From NCBI GenBank assembly GCA_027485675.1, contig JAIXQP010000025.1, positions 124,001 through 188,000 on the forward strand: a stretch of 64,000 nucleotides of DNA, in the 5' to 3' direction. A program made the position numbers and the translations under genes. Source of the stretch: Terriglobales bacterium (GTDB lineage Bacteria > Acidobacteriota > Terriglobia > Bryobacterales > Bryobacteraceae). Shown here in pieces: positions 8,607-17,346 of the stretch. Position 1 is the first letter of the stretch; each line of letters begins with the position of its first letter. The notes under the pieces were generated by a model that worked only from the letters and a program-made list of their open reading frames with translations, was not told the DNA's origin and did not search any database.

Positions 8607-11075
8607 ATGAAACGTACCCTCTTCTTTGTTGGCTTGGCCACGGTGCTCGGGACTGTCGCCTACACTGCGGTGCAACAGTACCGGATGAAGCACCCGGCGA
8701 CGGGCGAACAGATCACCGTTCCCGGCCGCAATGGCGCGAACGCCCTTCTCATCAGTGGGTGGAAAACGACCCCCGCCGGCCGGCACCTCGCCTCCGGCGA
8801 CATGATCCTGAGCGGCGCCGTGAGCCCGGACGGCAAGCAATTTGCCTTCACCAACACGGGCTACACCCGCCATCAGGTCCATATCGTGGATCTGGCCACC
8901 GAAAAAGAGATCGCCACGTTCCCCATTGAGCAGGGGTGGAGCGGGCTGGCTTGGGCGCCCAACAGCAAGCGCCTTTACGTCTCGAGTGGCGCGGGCTACG
9001 CCGGAAGCGACATTCTGGTCTTCGACCGGTGGGACAAAGAAGGCTGGCAGGAAGCACGCGGCGGCGCAAACTTGGTGGGCGCCAAGAAGGACAACTCGGC
9101 GGTCAGCTCGATCCTGGTCTCCGCCGACGGCAAGACCCTCTATGCCCTCAACAACTCGGACGGCTATGTCTACCTGATGGAAACGTATGGCGGCCGCGCC
9201 CTCAGCCGGCTCAAGGTTGGCGACCATCCCATTCAGGGCGCCCTCTCGAAGGACGGCAAGACGCTCTATGTCGCCAACCTGGGCGGCTCCGAGGTGGTGG
9301 CGGTGAATGTGGCCGATCCCGAGCGGCCGGCCATCGCGGCGACCATGGCCACCGATCCGCATCCGAATGACGTCGTGCTGCGCGAAGACGGTCTGCTGTT
9401 CGTTTCCTGCGGCCATACCAACTTCGTGCAAACCTTCGATGTGGCCACCGGCCGCAAGCTGGAGTCCATCAACATGGCGCTCGGCCCGAATGCTCCGGCC
9501 GGCAGCACGCCGAACTCCCTCACGCTCTCTCCCGACGGCAAGACGCTGTATGTCGCCAACGCCGACAACAACACGGTGGCGGTGGTGGACGTGGCGGAGC
9601 GCGGACGCAGCCAGGTGAGCGGCTTCATCCCGACCGGTTGGTACCCGACGCTGGTCCGCATGACGCCGGACGGCAAGCGCCTGCTGATCGCCAGCGGCAA
9701 AGGCACCGGCACGGGCCCGAACAAGGTGAAGCGGCCCATCGACCCCATCTCGCCCGCCGTCAGCTTCCAGCACCATGGCAATAACATGAACGGGTTGCTG
9801 AGCTTCGTCGATACCCCCACGGCCAAGACGCTCGCCGCCATGACGAAGCAGTCGATGGAGAACTCGCCCTACCGTGACAAGCTGCTCGAAAGCGCCGAAA
9901 TTGCGGGCGATACCGTCGTTCCGGCGAAGGTCGGCGAAAAGTCCCCGATCCAACATGTGCTGTTCATCATGAAGGAGAATCGCACCTACGACCAGGTGTA
10001 CGGCGATCTGAAGCAGGGCAACGGCGATCCGTCGCTGACGCTGTTTGGGCGAGAGGTCACTCCGAACCAGCATGCGCTGGCCGAGCAGTTCGTACTGCTG
10101 GACAATCTGTACTGCAGCGGCGAGGTGTCGCAGGACGGGCAACCGTGGACGACCTCGGCCTACGTCAACGAGTTCACGCAGCGGGCTTGGACCTTGAGCT
10201 ACTCCCGCCACGGCCGGCTGAACACGGCCAACGGAATCGGCAGCCAGTCGACGCCCTACATCTGGGAACTGGCCGCGCAGAAAGGGCTGCTCGTCAAGAC
10301 GTTCGGCATGGGCCAGCGCCGCGGCATCGAACCGTTGCGCAGCGTGAAGTTCGACCAGCGCACCCCGGGCAACCCCGGCGACCGGCCCCGCGACTACATC
10401 CGCGCCGACCGCTTCGTCGAGGAGTTCCAGCAGTGGGACCGGGAAGGCAAGGTGCCCAACTTCATGTTCATGTCGCTCGGCGAAAACCACACCAGCGGGA
10501 CCGCCCCCGGGGCCTTCACGCCGAAGGCGCAGGTGGCGTCGAACGACGTGGCCGTCGGCAAAATCGTGGAAGCGATCAGCAAGAGCAAGGCCTGGAGCAA
10601 GTTCGCCATCTTCATCATCGAAGACGACGCCCAGAACGGGCCGGACCATGTCGACAGCCATCGCACGGCTGGTCTGGTGATCAGCCCGTATGTGAAGCGC
10701 AAACATGTCGACAGCACGATGTACTCGACCGTGTCGATGCTGCGCACGGTCGAGTTGCTGCTGGGCCTCCCGCCCATGACGCAGCACGACGCCTCGGCTA
10801 CGCCTATGAACAACAGCTTCATGGCCAAGCCCGACCTGTCCGGCTTCACGGCGCTGCCGGCGCAGATCGATCTGATGACCCGGAATGCCCCGCATGCCTA
10901 CGGGGCGGACCTTTCCGCGCGGATGGACTTTAGCGACTACGACCGCACGGATGAGGACGCGCTGAACCGCATCCTGTGGCATAGCATCAAGGGTGAGAAT
11001 GTACCCATGCCGGCTCCGGTGCGGCGAGCGCTGCCGACCCGCTTGGGCCTGTTCCGCTTCCCGGACGCCGACTAA
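8607..11075 (+). CDS. beta-propeller/phosphoesterase (acid phosphatase or phospholipase C-like)
   Basis: An 822-aa two-part protein. Residues 5-22 are a membrane anchor or uncleaved signal. About 50-400 form a YVTN/YncE-like propeller with repeated SPDGK...YVAN units (for example LSKDGKTLYVANLGGSEVVA and LSPDGKTLYVANADNNTVAV). About 445-800 form a PF04185-type phosphoesterase with the opening LFIMKENRTYDQVYGD, the mid-domain MFMSLGENHT and the metal-site-like FAIFIIEDDAQNGPDHVDSH. Such fused proteins are annotated as bifunctional YncE/alkaline-phosphatase-family proteins. Sitting between the receptor and phnG with short gaps, it may release phosphate or phosphonate from esters outside the cytoplasm; this role is inferred from context. 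Confidence 0.85.
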   Translation: MKRTLFFVGLATVLGTVAYTAVQQYRMKHPATGEQITVPGRNGANALLISGWKTTPAGRHLASGDMILSGAVSPDGKQFAFTNTGYTRHQVHIVDLATEKEIATFPIEQGWSGLAWAPNSKRLYVSSGAGYAGSDILVFDRWDKEGWQEARGGANLVGAKKDNSAVSSILVSADGKTLYALNNSDGYVYLMETYGGRALSRLKVGDHPIQGALSKDGKTLYVANLGGSEVVAVNVADPERPAIAATMATDPHPNDVVLREDGLLFVSCGHTNFVQTFDVATGRKLESINMALGPNAPAGSTPNSLTLSPDGKTLYVANADNNTVAVVDVAERGRSQVSGFIPTGWYPTLVRMTPDGKRLLIASGKGTGTGPNKVKRPIDPISPAVSFQHHGNNMNGLLSFVDTPTAKTLAAMTKQSMENSPYRDKLLESAEIAGDTVVPAKVGEKSPIQHVLFIMKENRTYDQVYGDLKQGNGDPSLTLFGREVTPNQHALAEQFVLLDNLYCSGEVSQDGQPWTTSAYVNEFTQRAWTLSYSRHGRLNTANGIGSQSTPYIWELAAQKGLLVKTFGMGQRRGIEPLRSVKFDQRTPGNPGDRPRDYIRADRFVEEFQQWDREGKVPNFMFMSLGENHTSGTAPGAFTPKAQVASNDVAVGKIVEAISKSKAWSKFAIFIIEDDAQNGPDHVDSHRTAGLVISPYVKRKHVDSTMYSTVSMLRTVELLLGLPPMTQHDASATPMNNSFMAKPDLSGFTALPAQIDLMTRNAPHAYGADLSARMDFSDYDRTDEDALNRILWHSIKGENVPMPAPVRRALPTRLGLFRFPDAD

Positions 11076-11089
11076 CCGCGAAAGAAACG

Positions 11090-11509
11090 ATGCTCGAAAA
11101 CCTTGACCAAGTCCTGATTGAATCTCCCCTCGGGGAGGTTCAGGCCCTCGTGGAAGGAATCGAAAAACAGCACACCGTCCGGCTCGTCCGGGAGCCGGAG
11201 GTATGCCTGACCATGCTGCGGGCGGAAGATTCCCTCGATGCGCAGGAGTTCTTACTGGGCGAAGCGCTGACGACGTCTTGTGAGGTCAGCGTCGACGGAA
11301 CGGCCGGCTTCGGCATGTGTCTTGGGGAAGAGCCCGTCCGGGCCTACTGCGTTGCCGTGTTCGATGCGCTGCGCGAAAGGCAGGCCATTGACGAAGCCTT
11401 GTTCGATACCTTGGCCCAAATGAATCGCCGAAGGGAAGAGCGCGACCGCCGGGAGTTCGCGCAGACGCTGCGGACGCAGGTCGACTTTAAGTTGCTGGAG
11501 CAGGAATAG
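11090..11509 (+). CDS. phnG: C-P lyase subunit PhnG
   Basis: The smallest subunit of the PhnGHIJ core; with PhnI, H and L it makes 5-phosphoribosyl-phosphonate from ATP and a phosphonate. The 139-aa product has the family core VCLTMLRAEDSLDAQEFLLG, EALTTSCEVSVDG and GLG-type segment FGMCLGEEPVRAYCVAVFDAL, with the expected length. It starts with ATG 14 bp after the phosphoesterase stop and ends 3 bp before phnH, typical of a translationally coupled operon. Confidence 0.92.
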   Translation: MLENLDQVLIESPLGEVQALVEGIEKQHTVRLVREPEVCLTMLRAEDSLDAQEFLLGEALTTSCEVSVDGTAGFGMCLGEEPVRAYCVAVFDALRERQAIDEALFDTLAQMNRRREERDRREFAQTLRTQVDFKLLEQE

Positions 11510-11512
11510 AGG

Positions 11513-12112
11513 ATGACCAGGGAAGCGGAGTTTGCTGAAGCGCAGGACGGACAGGAAGCCTTCCGGGTGATCCTCGATAGCATGGCCCGGCCGGGGCAAC
11601 TCCGGCGGCTGGATACGGCTAAGCTCGCGCCGCCGGCCGGCCTCGAGGGAGCCAGCGCCCTGCTGGGCCTCTGTCTGATCGATTCCGAAGTGAGCTTTCA
11701 CTGTGCCGGCTTTGCGCCGGAGGTGACGGAGTATCTCCGTGTCAATACGAATAGCCGGGTGGCGCCGGCCGCGGAAGCCGACTTCGTCTTTCTTGGGGAT
11801 AGCTCGCGTCTCGATGAGGTGGCCGTGGCCAAGACGGGCGATCCGGAGTATCCGGAACTCTCGGCGACGCTGGTTCTGCAGGTTCGTGCGCTGAGTGAGG
11901 AGCCGATGGCGGATTCCTTGCGCGTGGCTACGTCGGGACCCGGCGTGGATGGGATGCGGAGCTTTTCGGTGGCGGGCTTGGAAACCGCGTTTCTCACGTT
12001 GTTGCGCCGGACGAACGAAGAGTTCCCGCTGGGCCTCGACCTCGTTCTGACTTGCGGGGACGCCGTGCTCAGCCTCCCGCGTTCGCAACGTCTCGAATGG
12101 GAAGGACTCTAG
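11513..12112 (+). CDS. phnH: C-P lyase subunit PhnH
   Basis: A 199-aa structural subunit of the C-P lyase core. Family features are the N-terminal QEAFRVILDSMARPGQLRRL, the mid-protein LCLIDSEVSFHC and the C-terminal EEFPLGLDLVLTCGDAVLSLPR. It lacks the PLP-site lysine pattern of its fold family, as PhnH proteins do. It starts 3 bp after phnG and phnI starts 4 bp after it. Confidence 0.92.
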   Translation: MTREAEFAEAQDGQEAFRVILDSMARPGQLRRLDTAKLAPPAGLEGASALLGLCLIDSEVSFHCAGFAPEVTEYLRVNTNSRVAPAAEADFVFLGDSSRLDEVAVAKTGDPEYPELSATLVLQVRALSEEPMADSLRVATSGPGVDGMRSFSVAGLETAFLTLLRRTNEEFPLGLDLVLTCGDAVLSLPRSQRLEWEGL

Positions 12113-12116
12113 AGCC

Positions 12117-13241
12117 ATGGGATATGTAGCTGTCAAAGGCGGGCAGGAAGCCATTGCCAACGCCGCGGAACTCGTCGAGTACTACCGGCTGCGGGCCGCC
12201 ACCCCGCCCATTGAAATCGAACAGATCCGCACGCAGATGCGGCTGCTGGTGGACAAGATCATGGGCGAGGGATCGCTGTACGCCCCGGATCATGCCGCCC
12301 TGGCGCTGAAACAGAATGAGGGCGACGTGTTTGAGGCCGCCTTCACGATGCGCGCCTACCGGGCTACGCTGAAGCGGGAGTACTATTCGGAAGTCCTGGT
12401 CACCCGCGACATGCTCATCCGGCGGCGCATCTCGGCCGCGTTCCGCGATATTCCGGGCGGCCAGATTCTCGGGCCCACGCGCGACTACACGCACCGCTTG
12501 TTCCAGCCGGAATTGACCACGGAATCGATGCCCTCGATTGAGGAGTTCCTGCAGCGGATCGACGCCCATATCGATCCCGCGAAACTCACGGCCATTCCCA
12601 AGTTCGGCAAGGTGATCGACGTACTGCGGGCCGAAGGGTTGCTGCTCGTGCGGGACGAAGGCGATCGCCGCGTGGTGGACGTCACGCGGGAGGCGATTAA
12701 ATTTCCTGCCCCGCGTTCGGCCGCTTTGCAGATGATGGCCCGGGCGGAAACTGGTGGTCTGATGTGCCTCGGCTACTCCACCATGCGCGGCTTCGCGGCG
12801 GGCGGGCACGGCACCGTGGGCGAGTTACGCGTGGGCGATGTCGCCGTTCAGGTCAAGGATCCGCGTGGGCGCGTCCGCTATCTCGGCCGCATCACGGTAA
12901 CGGAATGCGAGATGGTGAACTCCAGCAAGGGCAGTGGCAAAAAGGGCTCGCTGCCGCTGCTGTCGGTCGGCTACGGGCTCTGCTTCGGGCAAAACGAAAC
13001 GAAGGCGATCTGCATGGGGATGCTCGACAACTCCCTGCGGGAGCCCAACGAAGCCAACCCCGCCAATAGCCAGGAGTTCACGCTCTACCATACCGAGGGG
13101 GTGGAGTCCTACGGGTTCACGAACCACCTGAAGCTGCCGCACTACGTCACCTTCCAGAGCGGCCTCGATAACCTGCGCGAAGCGATGCAAAGGACGCTGG
13201 CCAGCTATGCCGGCCTCACCGTGGAGTCTCCGGCGAAATGA
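12117..13241 (+). CDS. phnI: C-P lyase subunit PhnI
   Basis: A 374-aa subunit with nucleosidase activity in the E. coli enzyme, where it releases adenine from ATP and, with PhnG, H and L, attaches the phosphonate to ribose triphosphate. The sequence is full length and starts MGYVAVKGGQEAIANA. The C-terminal TNHLKLPHYVTFQ keeps both histidines (337 and 342) which in the E. coli structure lie at the PhnI/PhnJ interface, next to the PhnJ cysteines. That half of the interface is therefore conserved, in contrast to the PhnJ half here. The 3' end overlaps phnJ by 4 bp (ATGA). Confidence 0.94.
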   Translation: MGYVAVKGGQEAIANAAELVEYYRLRAATPPIEIEQIRTQMRLLVDKIMGEGSLYAPDHAALALKQNEGDVFEAAFTMRAYRATLKREYYSEVLVTRDMLIRRRISAAFRDIPGGQILGPTRDYTHRLFQPELTTESMPSIEEFLQRIDAHIDPAKLTAIPKFGKVIDVLRAEGLLLVRDEGDRRVVDVTREAIKFPAPRSAALQMMARAETGGLMCLGYSTMRGFAAGGHGTVGELRVGDVAVQVKDPRGRVRYLGRITVTECEMVNSSKGSGKKGSLPLLSVGYGLCFGQNETKAICMGMLDNSLREPNEANPANSQEFTLYHTEGVESYGFTNHLKLPHYVTFQSGLDNLREAMQRTLASYAGLTVESPAK

Positions 13242-14122
13242 TCGAGAACAAGAAGTTCCAATCGGCATACAACTTCGCGTTTCTGGATGAACGCACGAAG
13301 CGCGAGATCCGCCGCAAGATTCTGAAGGCGATTGCCCTGCCCGGATATCAGGTGCCCTACTCTTCGCCGGAAATGCCGATCGCTCGCGGTTGGGGCACCG
13401 GCGGCCTGCACGTCAGCCTCGCAATCATAGGCCGCAAAGATGTATTCAAGGTGATTGACCAAGGCAGCGACGCCAGCGTCAACGCCTGCAGCCTGCGGCA
13501 GTTTATCGAACGGATGACCGGCTGCCGGACCACTGTCGATACCGCGGAGGCCACGCTGATTCAGACCCGGCACCGCATTCCCGAAGAGATCCTGACCGAG
13601 CAGCAGATCCTGGTTTTCCAGGTGCCGCAGCCGGAGATCCTGCGCGGCGTCGAGCGCCTCGAAACCCGCACGCGCTCCATGCACGCCGAAGCCGACTACT
13701 CGAAGCTCTGGGTGTCGCTCTATGAAGCCTATGTGCGCTACGGATCACTGATGCGCGGCGCCGGCTACCCGGTACGCGTGAACGGCCGTTATATGATGTC
13801 CCCCTCCCCCATCCCGCGCTGGGACGTGCCGAACCTCAGCGACGCGCGCTGCCTGTACCTGTTCGGCGCGGGCCGGGAAAAGCGGATCTACGCCATTCCG
13901 CCGCATACCGTCGTGGAGCCGCTCGAGTTCGAAGATGTGCGGTTTCGCGTGGAGGATTGGGGCGCGACCGCCTGCGCCTATAGCAACGCCCGGGACGCCT
14001 TCCTCGACGAGATTTACGAAGACGACTCCTCGCGCAAGTTCGTCGTCAACGACAGCAACTTTCTCGATAAGCTGCGCACCGGTCCGCGGCCGCCGCAGAG
14101 GCTGTTTCGGAATCCCCAATGA
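13238..14122 (+). CDS. phnJ: PhnJ-like C-P lyase subunit lacking three of four key cysteines
   Basis: In E. coli PhnJ is the radical-SAM enzyme that breaks the C-P bond; its C-terminal Cys241/244/266 hold the [4Fe-4S] cluster and Cys272 is the catalytic thiol. This 294-aa protein matches the family along its whole length: YNFAFLDERTKREIRRKILK, the radical-glycine region IALPGYQVP (Gly36), WGTGGLHVSL, TLIQTRHRIPE, YPVRVNGRYM and LFGAGREKRIYAIPP. In the C-terminal segment only Cys246 (E. coli 241) remains. Ser249, Val270 and Leu276 stand where Cys244, 266 and 272 are expected, while the flanking FLDEIYEDD and KFV blocks align. The frame is uninterrupted. The protein may be catalytically dead or use other chemistry. 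It overlaps phnI and phnK by 4 bp each. Confidence 0.93.
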   Translation: MIENKKFQSAYNFAFLDERTKREIRRKILKAIALPGYQVPYSSPEMPIARGWGTGGLHVSLAIIGRKDVFKVIDQGSDASVNACSLRQFIERMTGCRTTVDTAEATLIQTRHRIPEEILTEQQILVFQVPQPEILRGVERLETRTRSMHAEADYSKLWVSLYEAYVRYGSLMRGAGYPVRVNGRYMMSPSPIPRWDVPNLSDARCLYLFGAGREKRIYAIPPHTVVEPLEFEDVRFRVEDWGATACAYSNARDAFLDEIYEDDSSRKFVVNDSNFLDKLRTGPRPPQRLFRNPQ

Positions 14123-14973
14123 ACGACATGGCACTCAACTCCGGCTGGCTGCTGCGGGTGCGCGGCTTGACGAAGATCTACGGACAGCCGGATGGCGATT
14201 CCATCGCCCGCACCGGACCGCAGGCCTCCACCAACATCTGTCCCGTCACGGGGGCCATCGTCGCCTGCGCGGGCATTGACTTTGACCTCTATCCCGGCGA
14301 AGTGCTGGGGGTAGTGGGAGAGAGCGGCTCCGGGAAGAGCACGCTAGTCCAACTGCTCTATTTCGACCAGCCGCCGACGGCCGGCTCCGCGTTTTTCACC
14401 GCCTTGGACAATGGAACGACGGACCTGTTCACGCTGTCGAACCAACGGCGGCGGCATGTGCGGAATCATCTGCTCGGCATGGTGTACCAGAATCCGCGCG
14501 ACGGGCTGAACTTCAACTTTACGGCGGGTGGCAATATCGCCGAGAAGCTGATCATGGCGGGCAGCATGAATGTCGCGTCGATCCGCGAACGTTCAAGCAA
14601 TTTGCTGCGGCAGACCGAAGTCCCGGTGGCGCGCATGGACCAGACGCCGCGAACCTTCTCCGGCGGCATGCAGCAGCGCGTGCAGATTTCGAAGGCGATC
14701 GCCAATCATCCGCCGCTGCTGTTTCTCGATGAGGTCACCAGTGGGCTTGACGTCTCCGTGCAAGCCAAGGTGCTCGACATGATCCGGCAGATTCAGTCCG
14801 AGCTCGGCATCTCGATGATCGTCGTCTCGCATGACCTGGGGGTGATCCGCATGTTGACGGACCGGACCCTGGTCTTGAAAAACGGGCGCATCGTGGAATC
14901 CGGCTTGACCGACCAGATTCTGCAGGACCCGCAGCACGCCTATACCCAACTGCTCGTTAGCTCGCTCCTCTAA
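14119..14973 (+). CDS. phnK: C-P lyase ABC-type ATPase PhnK
   Basis: A 284-aa ABC-family ATPase that in E. coli docks on the PhnGHIJ core rather than on a transporter. Walker A is GESGSGKST, the signature FSGGMQQR, Walker B LLFLDEVTSGLD and the His switch VVSHD. Relative to E. coli PhnK there is an insertion of about 25 residues before the Walker A domain, ending in NICPVTGAIVACAGIDF. I recall related PhnK proteins with a four-Cys-like CPVCG..C knuckle here, with one Cys missing in this copy. It ends 3 bp before phnL. Confidence 0.92.
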   Translation: MNDMALNSGWLLRVRGLTKIYGQPDGDSIARTGPQASTNICPVTGAIVACAGIDFDLYPGEVLGVVGESGSGKSTLVQLLYFDQPPTAGSAFFTALDNGTTDLFTLSNQRRRHVRNHLLGMVYQNPRDGLNFNFTAGGNIAEKLIMAGSMNVASIRERSSNLLRQTEVPVARMDQTPRTFSGGMQQRVQISKAIANHPPLLFLDEVTSGLDVSVQAKVLDMIRQIQSELGISMIVVSHDLGVIRMLTDRTLVLKNGRIVESGLTDQILQDPQHAYTQLLVSSLL

Positions 14974-14976
14974 CGT

Positions 14977-15690
14977 ATGGCCAGACTACTCGAAATCCGC
15001 GGACTCGAAAAGCAGTTTCTGCTGCACATTCTCAACGGCAAACGGATTGCCGCGCTGCACTCGATTGACTGCGAGATCGAAGAGGGAGAGATCCTTGGCC
15101 TAACCGGTAAATCGGGCTCGGGCAAGTCCACCCTGATGAAGTGCCTGTACCGGACCTACCTGCCGACCGCGGGACAAATCTTGTATCATTCCGCCTCATT
15201 GGGGCCGGTCGATCTGGCGCGGGCCGACGAGCACACCATCATCCATCTGCGCCGCACCGAGATCACCTATTGCTCGCAGTTCCTGCAGGTCATCCCCCGC
15301 GTACCGGCGCTCGATGTGGTGGCCGAGCCGATGATTCGCCGCGGCGCCGATCGCGAGGCCGCGCTCGGCCGGGCCCGGGAAGCGTTCGAACGGTTGGGAC
15401 TGCCGACGGAACTCTGGGATGCGTTTCCGGCCACGTTCTCTGGCGGCGAACAGCAGCGGATCAACATTGCGCGCGCCGTGATCTCGGGCCCGCGGTTCCT
15501 GCTGCTCGATGAACCGACGGCTTCGCTGGACGCCAAGACCAAGGATGCGGTGATCGACATGATCCTCGAATTGCGCCAATCCGGTTGCTCCATTGCGTTG
15601 ATCAGTCACGATGCGCACACCATGCAGCGCCTGGCCTCGCGCCGGCTGCATTTGGCCGAAGGCCGCATGGAAGAGGAGGTCCATGCGTAG
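14977..15690 (+). CDS. phnL: C-P lyase ABC-type ATPase PhnL
   Basis: A 237-aa ABC ATPase, required with PhnGHI for the first step of phosphonate activation. Walker A is GKSGSGKST, the signature FSGGEQQRINIARA and Walker B LLLDEPTASLD, followed by ALISHD. The family start LEIRGLEKQFLLHILNGKRI is clear. The final 8 bp overlap the phnD lipoprotein start, so the transporter genes are coupled to the core. Confidence 0.92.
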   Translation: MARLLEIRGLEKQFLLHILNGKRIAALHSIDCEIEEGEILGLTGKSGSGKSTLMKCLYRTYLPTAGQILYHSASLGPVDLARADEHTIIHLRRTEITYCSQFLQVIPRVPALDVVAEPMIRRGADREAALGRAREAFERLGLPTELWDAFPATFSGGEQQRINIARAVISGPRFLLLDEPTASLDAKTKDAVIDMILELRQSGCSIALISHDAHTMQRLASRRLHLAEGRMEEEVHA

Positions 15691-16585
15691 GGTATTGCTG
15701 TTGGCGGCGGTCGCCACACTGGCTGGTTGTTCGAGCCCGGCCATCTCGCCCACCGACCGGCCGAAGGTCTTGCGCTACGCCTTCAACCCTACGGCCGATG
15801 ACATCCAAACCAGCAACAAACGCTACCAGCAATTGGTGGACTTCCTGGGCAAGAAGCTGAACCTGCCCGTCAATATGGTCCAGGCCACGGGCTATAGCAG
15901 CACGATTGAAGCGATGCGCGCCAACAAGATTGATGCCGGGACCATGGGTCCGCTCAGTTACCTGATCGGGGCGCAACGCGCTGGGCTTGAAGCCCTCGTG
16001 CTTCCCGGGCGGACGGATGGTCCGTCCACCTATCAGTCCTGCATCATCGTGCGGTCGGATTCGCCGATCCAGTCCCTCGCGGAGCTCGTTCGCGACAGCA
16101 AGAAGTACACGTTCGCCTTCGTCGACCCGGCGTCGACATCGGGTCACCTGGTGCCGCGCGTGTTTCTTGAAAGCCAGGGGATTGATCCCGAAAAAGACTT
16201 CCGGAAGATGTTCTTCTCGACGAATCATCCCACGACGCTCTACACGGTGACCGGTGGCAAAGTGGACGCCGGCGCCACGATGCCCGCGATGATCCGCACC
16301 ATGGAGGAGAACGGCAAACTGAAGCGTGGCGAGGTCCGGATTCTTTGGGAATCCGAGCCGATCCCGGGGAGCCCGGTGGTGGTGCGGAAAGAGTTGCCGG
16401 CCAGCTTTAAAGAGGAGCTGCGGCAAGCGTTCCTCTCGCTGCACGTGGAAGCGCCGGAACTCGCGGCAGCCCTGCAAGTGACTTCGAAGTATCCGGATTT
16501 CCGCTACCATCCCGCCAACGACCGGATGTACGACGGGCTGCGGGCCATCGCCAAGGACCTCAAAAACGTGAAGATCCTGGAGTAG
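15683..16585 (+). CDS. phnD: phosphonate ABC transporter, substrate-binding lipoprotein (system 1)
   Basis: A 300-aa binding protein of the PhnD family. I choose the ATG at 15683 because GAGGAGGT precedes it and it gives a lipoprotein signal MRRVLLLAAVATLAGC with the lipidated Cys at 14. The mature part has the PhnD features LRYAFNPTADD, the VDFLGKKLNLPV segment, FAFVDPASTSGHLVPRVFL and the hinge region WESEPIPGSPVVV. The first gene of a phnDCEE set, reading on from the C-P lyase core. Its substrate cannot be read from sequence; it differs clearly from the second PhnD (22924-23805), which suggests different preferences. Confidence 0.9.
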   Translation: MRRVLLLAAVATLAGCSSPAISPTDRPKVLRYAFNPTADDIQTSNKRYQQLVDFLGKKLNLPVNMVQATGYSSTIEAMRANKIDAGTMGPLSYLIGAQRAGLEALVLPGRTDGPSTYQSCIIVRSDSPIQSLAELVRDSKKYTFAFVDPASTSGHLVPRVFLESQGIDPEKDFRKMFFSTNHPTTLYTVTGGKVDAGATMPAMIRTMEENGKLKRGEVRILWESEPIPGSPVVVRKELPASFKEELRQAFLSLHVEAPELAAALQVTSKYPDFRYHPANDRMYDGLRAIAKDLKNVKILE

Positions 16586-16587
16586 CC

Positions 16588-17346
16588 GTGCTGGTAGTCG
16601 ATGCGCTGACCAAGACCGTTCCCGGGGGCCGCCGTGTTCTGGACGGCGTCTCGTTCTCCGTCGGGGCGGGAGAGTTCGTGGGCATCCTGGGTTCGAGCGG
16701 CGCCGGGAAGTCGCTGACGCTGCGGGCCATCTCCGGCCTCACGGAACTGGATTCGGGAGAGGTTCGCTTTGCCTGCGAGGACGGAACCATGTGCTGCGTC
16801 ACGCGGGCGCGGGGCAAAGCCTTGCGCGCGGCGCGGCGGCAGATGGGCGTGATCTTTCAAGGGCTGCATCTGGTGAAGCGCATGACGGTCATCGAAAACG
16901 TCATGATGGGCCGCCTGGGCTTTATTCATCCCTTGCGCAGTTGGCTGTACGGGTTTACTGACGCCGAGGCCCGCGAAGCGTTGGAGGCCCTGGACCAGGT
17001 CTCGATGAAACCGTTGGCCGGACGCATCACCGGTTCTTTGAGCGGGGGCGAGATGCAACGCGTGGCGATTGCCCGCGCCATCTTTCAACGGCCGCGGCTG
17101 TATTTGGCCGATGAACCGATCGCCGCGCTCGACCCGCGCAACGCCGAGGCGATTCTCAACCTGCTGCAGCCCCTGTCCCGGCACAACCCGGTGGTAAGCA
17201 CCTTTCACCAACCTGAGCTCACCCGCCGCTTCTGCACCCGCGTGGTGGGGATCCGCGAGGGAAGGGTAGTCTACGACGGCAGCCCGGAGCTGTCGCGCTC
17301 GGAGCTGGCCGGCATCTATGGCATTCGGGAGGCGCAGGCCGTTTGA
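16588..17346 (+). CDS. phnC: phosphonate ABC transporter ATPase (system 1)
   Basis: A 252-aa ATPase that powers the PhnE permeases. Walker A is GSSGAGKS, the signature SLSGGEMQRVAIARA and Walker B LYLADEPIAALD. The typical PhnC insertion MTVIENVMMGRLG followed by a hydrophobic stretch is present. It begins with GTG at 16588, 2 bp after phnD, and its TGA overlaps the next ATG (TGATG). Confidence 0.92.
   Translation: MLVVDALTKTVPGGRRVLDGVSFSVGAGEFVGILGSSGAGKSLTLRAISGLTELDSGEVRFACEDGTMCCVTRARGKALRAARRQMGVIFQGLHLVKRMTVIENVMMGRLGFIHPLRSWLYGFTDAEAREALEALDQVSMKPLAGRITGSLSGGEMQRVAIARAIFQRPRLYLADEPIAALDPRNAEAILNLLQPLSRHNPVVSTFHQPELTRRFCTRVVGIREGRVVYDGSPELSRSELAGIYGIREAQAV

Noticed and set aside
8577-10982. 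Long minus-strand open frame (801 codons) opposite the phosphoesterase gene
   Set aside because: It is the antisense shadow of a GC-rich gene with clear family motifs on the plus strand; its product is His/Arg/Val-rich without any domain.
13961-14075. Frameshift as the cause of the missing PhnJ cysteines
   Set aside because: The frame keeps matching the family on both sides and between the lost sites (FLDEIYEDD, KFV), so substitutions, not a shift, removed the cysteines.
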